Assembly (NCBI GenBank): GCA_963576565.1
Contig: OY755045.1
Coordinates: forward strand, 6,135,477-6,199,476
Origin: Aspidapion aeneum
Taxonomy: Eukaryota > Arthropoda > Insecta > Coleoptera > Brentidae
DNA: 64,000 nt
Direction of reading: 5' to 3'
Shown here: piece by piece, positions 52,945-62,570 of the stretch
Layout: every line of letters begins with the position of its first letter
Position numbering within the stretch: position 1 is the stretch's first letter
Position numbers and translations under genes: made by a program
Notes under the pieces: generated by a model
Database searches by the model: none
Seen by the model: the letters and a program-made list of their open reading frames with translations, nothing else
Told to the model about the DNA's origin: nothing

Positions 52945-53419
52945 GTGATCCGCAGCGGCGTAGCGTGGGGGGGGGCGCGGGGGGTTCGTCGCCCCCGCCG
53001 CCCCGAGGGTAGTGGCGCCCCATTGGTGGCCGAAGCGCCCTCAGCTTTATTAAGTCGGGCCGGCAACGGCCAATTGAGTGGGCGCCAAAGGAAACGACAT
53101 GAAGACCTTTTTTTTTTGTTTTTGGTCGCAAGATTTGTGAGAGGCGCCCTTGTGACCTATCGGCCGCCCTCTCTCACACATGATGACCTTTTTTTGTTTG
53201 TTTTTTTTTTGTCGCAAGATTTGTGAGAGGCGCCCTTGTGACCTATCGGCCGCCCCCTCACACATGATGACCTTGTTTTTTTGGTCGAACGATTTGTGAG
53301 AGTGAGGAGTGACTTTTTTTTTTGGTCGCAAAATTTTTCATCAGTTTTCAGAGGCGCCCTTTTTAGCTGTCGCCACCCCCCCCCCGCCCTTTCGGTCACG
53401 CTACGCCGCTGGTGATCCG
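52945..53419. mobile_element. hAT-type MITE, family CAGCGGCG, copy 2, perfect 8-bp target duplication
   Basis: 459 bp (52953-53411) with termini CAGCGGCGTAGCGTG and CACGCTACGCCGCTG, flanked by gtgatccg on both sides (52945-52952, 53412-53419). An internal block of about 70 bp (gtcgcaagatttgtgagagg...cacacatgatgacc) is present twice in tandem with a third partial copy, which explains its larger size than copy 1. The arrangement proves hAT-type transposition. The multiple 70-90-codon frames across it are non-coding. Confidence 0.92.
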
Positions 53420-53599
53420 ATAGTTAATGTTAGAAGGCTTTAATCATTTTATAATGGAACTTTTACCTTTGTGCTTGTGCCCGGATGCATTATGCTCTTA
53501 CGCCAACGACAAGGGACATAAAATTATCCGTGAGTTTTTCCAAGACAAACTTTCTAGAAAAACTACCCGCATTCTCCTTCAAATTACACGTCGTTAGAC
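53420..53599. other. Spacer before the exon-derived array
   Basis: gacaagggacataaaattat at 53507 is an eroded piece of the following unit; otherwise unclassified. Confidence 0.35.
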
Positions 53600-56219
53600 A
53601 ACATTTTACGACGCACTTAAGACATATCTTGGGCCATTTTATAACACTTTTTATAGTTCTTATATTTGCGGTTTACCCGTTAAAAGACGCGGATGGGACA
53701 TAAAATTCAGCGTCATTAAAGACTCTATTACCGTCTATGTACGTCAAAAAAGATTAAAAAAACTGCCAGGAGGTTTGACAAAATGCTTATGACATTACCT
53801 ATAATGAAGTTTTTAAAAAACATCAGCAAACTGATTGAATTACCTTTATAGCCAGAATTATTTATATGACCGAAATTACTTTCATGGTCGGAATTACCTT
53901 CATGGAACTAATTACGTCCATGGTCGGTATTGCCTTGATAACCGGAATTGCTTAACTTCTCCTATTTTAAGCAAAAATCACGAAACGCGTAAGAAAAACA
54001 AAAACTAATAAAAACAGTAATTATTATACCTAGTATAACAAAATATTAGCAGTTCTTGGCAGGAGGTACCATATCCTCATAGGACGCGGATGGGACATAA
54101 AATTCAGCGGCATTAAAGACTATATTACCAACCATATACGTCAAAAAATGATTAAAAAACTGCCAGGAGGTTTTACAAAATGCTTATGTCATTACCTATA
54201 ATGAAGGAATTTGTATAGAAGTAGTTTTTAAAAAACATCAGCAAACTGATTCAATTACCTTTATAGCCAAAATTATTTATATGGCCGAAATTACTTTCAA
54301 GGTCGGAATTACCGTCATGGAACTAATTACGTCCATGATCGGTATTACTTTGATAACCGGAATTGCTTAACTTCTCCTATTTTAAGCAAACATCACGAAA
54401 CGCGTAAGAAAAACAAAAACTAATAAAAACAGTAATTATTATACCTAGTATAACAAAATATTAGCAGTTCTTGGCAGGAGGTACCATATCCTCATAGGAC
54501 GCAGATGAGACATAAAATTCAGCGGCATTAAAGACTCTATTACCGACCATATATGTCAAAAATGATTAAAAAACTGCCAGGAGGTTACTTATTATACCTA
54601 GCATAACAAAATATTAGCAGTTCTTGGCAGGAGGTACTATATCCTCGTAGGTTCTCGCACTAGGATTCGGTTCGGGTCCTGACGTTTACACGCGGACTGA
54701 TACTTACACTTAGGACATATCTTGGGCCATTTTCTAACACTTTTCATAGTTCTTATATTTGCGGTTTACCCGTTAAAAGACGCTGACGGGACATAAAAAT
54801 CATCGCCATTGATGACTATTACCGACCATATACGTCAAAAGAGAATAAAAACTGCCAGGAGGTTTTCCAAGATGCTTATCTATGACCTATAATAAGCAAA
54901 TTCGATAGATCTAATGACACATAACTTTTAAAAAACATCACTTAAAAGAAGTAGTCATCATCATCAAACTGATTCAATTACCTTTATAGTCAGAATTATT
55001 TATGGTCCCAATTACATTTATGGTCGGAATTACCGTCATGGTCTCAATTACACTCATGGTCGGAATTAGTTTGATGGCCGGAATTTCCTAACTTTACTTG
55101 ACTAATTTAAGCAAAAATCGCGAAACGCGTAAATAAAACAAAAACTAATAAAAACGGCACTCACCTATCATAGTATATCGTTGCAGGTACCCGCACTAGG
55201 ATTCGGTTCGGGTCCTGACGTCACCACGGGCTGATACTTACCCTTAGGACATATCTTGGACCATTTTTTAACGCTTTTTATTATTCTTATATTTGCGATT
55301 TATCCGTGAAAAGAGGCGGACGGGACAAATTCAGCTCCTTTAAAGACTCTATTACCGATCATGTACGTCAAAAAAGATTAAAACACTTATCTTATAACCA
55401 TCTTATTACCTATACTGAATGAATGTAAAGAGTGGGTAAATGCCATAGATCTAAAATGGCACATAATTTTAAGGAAAGAAACATTACTTCAAAAGGATTA
55501 GTTTTTAAAAAAACATCAGCAAACTGATTCAATTACCTTTATAGCCAGAATTATTTATATGACCGAAATTACTTTCATGGTCGGAAATAGCGTCATGGTC
55601 CCAATACATTCCTGGCTGGAATTACCTTGATGGCCGGAATTGCCCAACTCCACTCGACTATTTTACGCAAAAATTACGGAACGCATAAACCAAACAAAAA
55701 CTAAAAATAGGAGGTACTCGCACTAGTATTCGGTTCGGATCCTCACGTCACCACGGGCTGATACTTAAACTTAGGATATATCTAGGGCAATTTTCTAATG
55801 CTCTTCATAATTCTTATATTTATCGTCTACCCGTTAAAAGGTGTGGGCGGTACCCGTTAAAAGACGCGGGCGGGAGATAAAATTAGGCGAAATTAAAGAC
55901 TTTATTACCGACAAAGTACCTCAAAAAGACTAAAACACATAATGAACGAATTTGACTTAATGCTCGTCTAAGGGAATAGTGGGTAAATACCATAGATCTA
56001 AAATGGCATATAACTTTTTTTAGAAAACGCCAGCAAACGGATTTAATTACCTTCATAGCCAGAATTACTTATGTAGCCTAAATTACTCTCATCGTAGCAA
56101 TTACCGTCATGGCCGGAATTACCATCATGGCTGGATTTGTCTAACTCTCCCCTACTATCTTGGACAAAAAAACCACAAAACGCGTAAATAAAACAAAAAC
56201 TACTAAAAACAGTACTAAC
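53600..56219 (-). repeat. Tandem array of decayed exon-intron duplications of the GTPase gene
   Basis: Minus-strand units of about 390-540 bp. Each contains a copy of the end of the first coding exon, its splice donor and the first about 250 bp of intron, including aattaccttcatggtcgga-type 24-bp subrepeats. Duplicated exon ends are at about 54029-54080, 54444-54498, 54598-54700, 55160-55235 and 55710-55762. The three nearest the left have a stop in place of the tyrosine codon of NCYRL (tgctaa) and a donor of the type CTAG|GTATAA. The larger ones include exon sequence back to SEYQPVVTS. A second conserved block (cttaggacatatcttgggcc) of unknown origin separates the units. The genuine exon 56220-56495 is the right-hand member. 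Confidence 0.82.
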
Positions 56220-56495
56220 CTAGCATAACCAAACGGTAGCAATTCTTGGCAGGAGGTACTATATCCTCGCAGGTACTAGCACTAGGACTCGGTTCGGGAC
56301 CTGACGTCACCACGGGCTGATACTCTGACTGACTGTTGCTGTTGTTTGCGATGTTGTTCGCTTCTGCGGTGTGATTCGGAATCACTTTCGTTTCCTGTTC
56401 CTGACTCTTGTTACACATGAGCCATGAGGTGCAGGCGGACAGGTTCATCGTGGACGCCTTTGGGTTCTTGTTCGGACATTACTGGGTTCCTTGGT
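56220..56495 (-). CDS. RASD1: Dexras1/Rhes-type small GTPase, first coding exon
   Basis: Exon from the acceptor TTATTTTCAG (before 56495) to the donor CTAG|GTTAGT at 56220/56219. The coding part begins at 56448, the first Met in frame after an in-frame TAA. It gives MNLSACTSWLMCNK, a Ser/Asn-rich variable region, STCEDIVPPAKNCYRLVMLG and, split across the intron, the first P-loop glycine. PAKNCYR(L/M)V(M/V)LG is the conserved start of the GTPase fold in Dexras1/Rhes proteins. The donor leaves one base of the Gly codon (phase 1), matching the acceptor at 26470, 29.7 kb away. The presence of an acceptor shows a further 5' noncoding exon to the right. The ancestral role, a membrane-anchored Ras-like regulator, is inferred from family, not from this sequence. 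Confidence 0.88.
56412..56480 (-). promoter_or_regulatory. Upstream reading frame overlapping the GTPase start
   Basis: An ATG at about 56477 opens a frame MSEQEPKGVHDEPVRLHLMA, ending at a TAA about 25 bases past the main start. It overlaps the main ATG in another frame. An overlapping upstream frame usually lowers translation of the main one; whether it is used is unknown. Confidence 0.5.
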
Positions 56496-59164
56496 CTGAA
56501 AATAATTTAAAAAGTTTTAATATATCGATAGGTGTGGTAAAAAAATCTTACTACTACTATGTCGGTTTAGAACGTTTTTGTACGTTGTCCGACGCCTTCT
56601 CCACCTCCTTCGTTCCTGACAATCATCTTCTGTCAGGTTTTTTTGACTCATTGATCTTTGGATTAACTGTTGCCATTCCTAGGGTCACTGCATCCTGGAA
56701 GCCTGGCGTCTCCATGGGTAGCGACAAGCCCACGTGACCTGCCTCGGAATTTCCATTGGCGACTCGTCAATTTACCTCGGAATAATTAGAGTACCTACAC
56801 GCAATTTTTATACAATATTGTAAATTAACCTCGGAATTTTTAGAGTACCTACAATTTTTGTAGAAGTTTGTAAAGCGATCTCAGAATTTTTAGAGTACCT
56901 ACAGTATGTAAAATATTTTTAAAAAAATTAAAGACCATACTTATATTTTAAGTTTTATATTATATTTTTTAAGTTTTTTAAGCCCGACCGGAAGGACGAC
57001 TATAATTTGTTAAATGATTAAAAGGGACTTTAATGCCATTGTTTACTTATATACTAAAAATAATAATAATCATAAAATAAATAAATATTAAACCACTTAC
57101 TCCGGTACTCTAGTTTTAGCATGTCAACCCCCGGTATATAATAATACAGCGGGCAGTGATAGTTTTCATTTTTTTGGTGAGCTTTGAGCGCGTTGCTATG
57201 GTAGATATTAAACAAAAGTCAGACGCTAACAAAATGTGCAAAAAATAATATTTATTTCATAACAAACTAAATAAGAACAAGTTTGAATTAAATTTCTTAA
57301 AGATGGAACAAACAAGGGACCAAAGAATAATTCCTACTTTGAGATGGACATTAAAAAGGCCGCCAAAGAAAGCAGCTTTCAGAGTACCGAAAATGATGCA
57401 ATAAAAAGAATGTCAAAAATTTCACCGAAAAGGTATTCCTGTTTTTTATCCTGGAGAAGTCTAGAAAGTTAAATTCTTCCTTTATATGAAGGCTATGCCA
57501 AAGGACACAATAATAATCGAAACCAACCAAGTTATCAGCAAAGTACAGTAAACTTCTGCCAAGCTGGAAGCAACAGAATTACCGTTATCGTGTATCATGA
57601 TAGCTTTTTGTTTTTTGTATATTAATAAAATAAAATGATCCAAAATACCTATAATTTTTCCATTATAGTTTTAAAGAAATTACTTTTAATCACCTAAGTC
57701 CATAAAAAAAGGGATTAAACGTACACTTTTATGCCCCAGAATAAATCCAACATTAGTTTTCTATATTTTATAAAACATGTCAAATAATTTTTGGTTTCTT
57801 GCGGTGTGTGGATAAATATTGAAATCATAAAAAACATCGGTTTTATTCGACAATCTGAAAAGCATTATTTGAATGGTTTGTTTATTTGGACAGTCTAAAT
57901 ATATATATATACCGAGTGTGACGGACAGTTATTTACGTAACATATGTAAACCATATTATTTTTTTAAATACAAAAAAAGCTACGCTCCTGACAGTGTCAG
58001 ATTCGTCATATAACCAAAAATATTTAGCTGTCGTGTCGCTACCCAAAGAAGACACTACGTCTTCGTGATGCAGTGACCCTAGCCATTCCAGTTTAGGACG
58101 CCCTCTTTTTCTGCTTTTTTTTAAATTTACAATAAATACACTTTAGAGTAATAATAATATATGTTGCTCTGAGAAATACACCTTTGTTTTAGCAATAAAT
58201 GAAAAAAGCACTGAGTTGTGGTTTAGTAAGACCGCTTTAGATTCGAAAAAAAGATAGTTTGAATAGAGATTCGCAAATACTCCTCATTCAGCAATTTTGA
58301 GGTATGAAATCCAATGGACGGGAAACGATCTAACTTTAGAAATGTTTAACAATGATTTGGACTAAAAAATGCACTCTTTTATACCTATATAATAAAGCAC
58401 GTTTGGATTTGCCCTTAACACAATTTTTCCAGATCTCTTTAATTTTTCAAGAATTTTCCAATGACTTTCCACACACGTTTCGGATATGAGAGTCATCGTC
58501 AGCAAAAACTTTAGAGACACTTCCCGTTTTAACACCTTGATATAGCGTAAGCATTTTTATATTTTTCTTTCATTAGATTTTTGCGTCAGTAGGTTAAAGA
58601 ACAAAAAAGGTACGTAACAAAATACATTGTTTAAATGTAAAAATTCATTAAATTAATGTTTTTTGTTAACTGGCTGAAAATTGCATTTTGTTTTTTTTTG
58701 TGCTTTTCCCCACTCAATCTTTAAAAATCTTGATAACAGGTAGTGTTGGACAACAGGCCTATATTATATAAACTCCTTTTCTTACAACCTGTATAAATCG
58801 AAGTCTACTGTTTGCAATTATTTTATTTTTATTGAACCATTCGCCCCCCCCCCCCCCAACTCCTTCAAGATTGTGAACTGATTCAGTCACTGTCGGCAGT
58901 TCTTAAACAATCCCTTCTAATTCCATTTCTAATCCGCTTTCCTAATCCCTTTCAAGGAATCGCGTAAAAATAAATAAAATCCGGAAAGAAAGGAAAACGC
59001 TTCTCCAAGGGTTTTCTTTCAACAAGGGACAATGCCTAAAATCGTTACTTATTTACTTTTTTTTATATTTTCGCCACACTTTCGTCTGTCCATTCGTCCC
59101 AATCTCTGTCTGCATTGACATACAATGCGGACGAAAATATCTACACAAAAAAAAACGATAAAAA
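56496..59164. other. Upstream intron of the GTPase gene; little recognised
   Basis: 56615-56670 repeats the aatcatcttctgtcaggttt block of 35505 (likely RTE 3' tail), and 58085-58110 (cagtttaggacgccctcttt) is another RTE tail piece. C-run at 58844-58857. The rest is AT-rich without domains; frames at 56408-56737 and elsewhere are chance or complement of the exon. Confidence 0.4.
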
Positions 59165-59303
59165 CCTAATGCTATATTAAAGTGATATCATAACAAAAAT
59201 ACTTCATGTAAAAAAAGATCAAGTACGAGAAAATGGTATTGCGTAAAAAGAGTTTGGACATGTTTTTTTTAAACTTTGCTATCACAGCCAAACATCCTCG
59301 CAA
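59165..59303 (+). repeat. Family P, copy 3, left arm
   Basis: aaagtgatatcataacaaaa to aactttgctatcacagcc, equivalent to 24080-24245. The other arm lies inverted on the far side of the hAT fragment, from 60319. Confidence 0.55.
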
Positions 59304-60320
59304 ATAGGGTTACCAGATGAAAACGTCTCTAACCAGGACCAGCCGACAAGAAAATCCGGACAAAATCCGGACGTCAAAATTTTTTCGATGCCACAGACAA
59401 AAAATCAACTTTTTTTTTATTGAAACAATAACTCAGAAATAACATAATATACCTACTATTTTATAGGTACTTTTTACTGCTTTGTATTTTATTCAACAGC
59501 GTTGAATTTTTAGGCAGAAGTACAAAATCGTAAAATTCTGACCAGCTCATATTTCTTAAATTGTATGAAGTCATGAGTATTCCTTTTACAGAAGATAAAA
59601 GCAGCCTATTTCTTTCTTTGGTCCACTGGGTAGAAATACTTGCAATAAAATATTTTGCCCATTTTTCGTGGGTAGGCAGATTGTGGTCATCAGAAGTAGA
59701 ATTGTCTGATATGTACTTTTTTAGATTACAAACTTCATCAAAAAAATTGTGTGCGCTTAAGACCACACGGCAGAAGTGTAATTCAACAAGGCGAAATTAA
59801 TAATACTACTTTAAGCCGGGTCTTAACATAACGTTTTACCTTACGTCTTGCCTGTCAGTCAAAAGGGTCAAGTATGACGGTTGAAAGACTAGCATAGACA
59901 CTTGATAGTTTTAACGTACGTTTTTAGATCAGTTTTTGATACAAAACGATGGTTTTATTGGAAAACAATGCGTAATCCGGTCAGTTCTCTAGGCGGTCTT
60001 CCGTCTTAAATCAGTTCAAGTAAAACGTCCGTTTTTCCGTCTACACACAAAGTTTTACTTGATGCGTTTTGACTGAACAGGCAAGATGTAAGGTAAAACG
60101 GTATGTGAAGACCCCGCTTAAAGGTGAATTCACACTGCTAAATTTATCGACGATTATTGTTTAATTACATTTTTTGAAACTAGTTTATTTTGCATTACTT
60201 GATGTTTATAAAGGCGGCTACTTTAAAATCCGGACGTTTATGAAAAATCCGCCCGGACCCACCCGGACGTAGTAAAAATCCGGACATGTCCGGATTAATC
60301 CGGACGTCTGGTAACCACTG
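59304..60320 (-). mobile_element. hAT element with AGGGTTACCAGA ends, internally deleted
   Basis: AGGGTTACCAGATG at 59306 faces gtctggtaaccactg ending at 60320. Both subtermini contain ccggac/gtccgg repeats. It inserted between the two arms of family P copy 3. Only the transposase C-terminus remains. The left flank (ctcgcaaa) and right flank (tgcctacg) do not form a visible 8-bp duplication. Confidence 0.7.
59461..59766 (-). pseudogene. hAT transposase C-terminal fragment
   Basis: 101 codons ending TQWTKERNRLLLSSVKGILM, then TSYNLRNMSWSEFYDFVL and LLPKNSTLLNKIQSSKKYL. This is the extreme C-terminus of hAT transposases of the ERNR...V...L....N..MSC.EF....LL.K..S..KY type, after the dimerisation helices. 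The catalytic part is deleted. An intact frame suggests a recent deletion derivative or a frame preserved by chance. Confidence 0.65.
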
Positions 60321-61062
60321 TGCCTACGAGTCATTGCAGCCGTAATAGCCAAGTTTAGAAAAACATTTTCAAACTAGTAAGAACCTTTCATTTTAAAATT
60401 TGTATTGGATAACTTGGCTTTACTTTTATCTCAATTCTCTTTACGGAATATAATTTGCGCGTATTTGGTTTTTTTACATGAAATGTTTTTGTTATGATTT
60501 CACTACTTTTTTAAAGGATTTCGATAATATTTAAGTTTTGAAATAGTAAAATATGCGGATAATATTGTTCAAAACTTTTGCAATGCCTTATTTAAAATTT
60601 TAAGGCTGTTTAATTTTTCCCATGGTTTAATCGTAGTTTCTATTAGCCTTCCAAAGCTCAGCTCTCTACAGTTTCTGGAAGGAGGCAATGTTACTTTTAC
60701 ATAATTTTACATTTATAGGTGAGGGAAATAAATAAAAATTCTGATGTTTTTAAATGTTTTCCTAATTCCTATGGTTTTATCATAGTTCCTATCGACCTTC
60801 CAAAGCTCAGCTCTAGCGTTTCTGGAAATGGGCTTGTATAGGGGAGCGAAGTAAATTAGAATTTTGGGGTTTTTTTGAGTACAGTAGAATTTTGATGATC
60901 TATACATGAGTGAGTGAGTGAGACGTTTTTTAAAATTTCGTAACTACTTTACTACTTTAGAAAAGTCAATGAAACTTGGAGGGGTTGTTAACTCTACGAA
61001 GATCTACGACTGTGCAAGTTTGAGTTTTGTAGCTCATTCCGAAGAAGATTTCGTTAGATAGG
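60319..61062 (-). repeat. Family P, copy 3, right part (inverted)
   Basis: Reads in reverse: hairpin arm (gtgcctacgagtcattgcagccgtaatagccaag), two 150-bp subunits (about 60640 and 60800), an AGTG microsatellite at 60905-60922 and the cagtcgtag block, ending cggaatgagctacaaaac-complement at about 61040. Confidence 0.65.
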
Positions 61063-61190
61063 CAGTAACGCACCCAGGAATATGTCTTGGGGGGGGGCCC
61101 GAGGCCTCATAATGTCGTAGTTCATGCTATTTTTTGTGTTTATTTATGAAATATGTGGAAAATATATACAAAAATCTTAGGCTTGATGAT
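61063..61190 (-). mobile_element. CAGTGGCG-type MITE fragment
   Basis: Starts cagtaacgcacccaggaata with a G-run, then the gaaatatgtgg core, ending near atcttaggc. It abuts family P copy 3, as do the MITE pieces around the satellite at 42.5-47.2 kb. Confidence 0.65.
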
Positions 61191-61580
61191 AATAACAATA
61201 GACACTTTCATGCGCCGCAGGCAAAAATTTTGAATTTTTATTAGCAAAAACATTACTTTTTACTCATATTTTATATATTTAAAAAATTCTCGGGGGGGGG
61301 GGGGGGGGCAAGTGCCCCTAGTGCCCCCCCCTGGATCCGCCACTGTATTGTAGCGCCCCCCCCCCTTCCTGGACATATAACTTCTTTTTTAGTTTAGCAG
61401 CATCACTTATTTCAAATTTGCTACAAATTCCACTTAATTTTTTTAAAAATTTCACCTGCGGCGCCATAAATCTCCTTTAGATCCTAAATTTTACACCTCA
61501 GATCTATCAAAATCCGCAAATAAAAAATATTCTGCCACTTTGGTCGGTCCTCCCCGGAAATCTTGGACCCGCCACTGGTA
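61191..61580. mobile_element. Adjacent ends of two hAT-like MITEs
   Basis: ctggatccgccactg at about 61319-61333 and cttggacccgccactgg at about 61557-61573 are right-hand hAT-like termini. G/C-runs (61294-61308, 61344-61354) mark their subtermini. Left ends are not clear. Confidence 0.5.
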
Positions 61581-62054
61581 ATAAGCTCCTCTTGAAAATA
61601 AGGGTTCGCAGGAAGGGTCAGTTTTTTACCCCTAGAAATACCCAAAACCTCAAAAAACATTGAATTTGGGACACCCTTTATAAATATATACGTGCTTCAT
61701 TTGGTTAAAGTGTTTTTTTATAGGAATTTTCTCGAAATAGCAGCATTGACTAGGTAATAAATATATCCTTGTCAGCTTAAAAATCTCCTTTTATGTAAAT
61801 ATTTCGATATTTTTCCTTTTTTCCCGTATTATTGAGAGCACAGATGTATTGTATAGGACGTGCGAAAATTTTTAAAACCCAACCTACTTTACAAAATCCT
61901 CAAGGCTGCAAAATTTTTGAAATATACTGTGTGGTACCTACCTGCCTAGTACGGGTCGAGGTATTTTTCATCGAAAACACTTTTATCGAAGACATTTTTA
62001 TCTAAAACTTTTTTATCGAATGATATTTTCATCGATTTTTTTTTTATCGAATAA
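61581..62054. other. Worn TIR-element end and unclassified DNA
   Basis: 61615-61681 resembles one end of the foldback at 26845-28117 (ttgggacacccttta). The tail 61960-62050 is a run of ttttatcgaa-type 20-bp subrepeats. Confidence 0.4.
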
Positions 62055-62570
62055 CGTTTTTATCAAAAACCGTATATATCCATTTCGACGCTTTCCATTT
62101 TTGTTTTGTATTTTTCTGTTACGCGACAAGTCTCTATTCCATACAACAACGTGCTTTTCACCATTGTTTCATATATGTTAAATTTTACATTGTTTGTGAT
62201 CTCTCTGCTCCATAAAAAACTGTTAAGAGATCCAATAACCTTTTTTGCTTTTACTATTCTTTTTTCCAGTTCTTCACAGTCTGTTCCTGTCTTATCAAAT
62301 GTGACACCCAACTATACATACTCATTGCATGGAGATATTGTGTGTGCATTGTATAGTTCTAACTCACTTGATTCGTTTCCAATACATAAGTACTATGTAC
62401 GTCTTGTCCACGTTCACTGTTAACCTCCACTTTTGGTATTCTTCCGTTAACTTTCTTATCATATACTCCATGTCTTCTTTATCATTAGCTCCAATTACTT
62501 GGTCGTCAGCAAACTGTGGTGTGTATATGGTAAATCGGTCTTAAGTTGTAGTCCCATGCCGTGTACTTTA
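62055..62570 (-). pseudogene. RTE-like LINE reverse transcriptase, palm to thumb fragment
   Basis: Minus strand. PQFADDQVIGANDKEDMEYM (catalytic FADD box), then RKLTEEYQKWRLTVNVDKT, a frameshift, LGVTFDKTGTDCEELEKRIV, SLNSFLWSREITNNVKFNIY and ETMVKSTLLYGIETCRVTEK. It is the same family as 20190-20690 and continues further 5'. It has frameshifts near 62400 and 62315 and ends abruptly at about 62060 beside the ttttatcgaa repeats. Confidence 0.85.

Noticed and set aside
52916..53399. Several 70-93-codon Arg/Pro-rich frames
   Set aside because: Fall in the GC-rich hAT MITE with exact 8-bp duplication; copy 1 at 14 kb does not keep them.
56408..56737. 109-codon plus-strand frame
   Set aside because: Partly the complement of the GTPase first coding exon; no domain.
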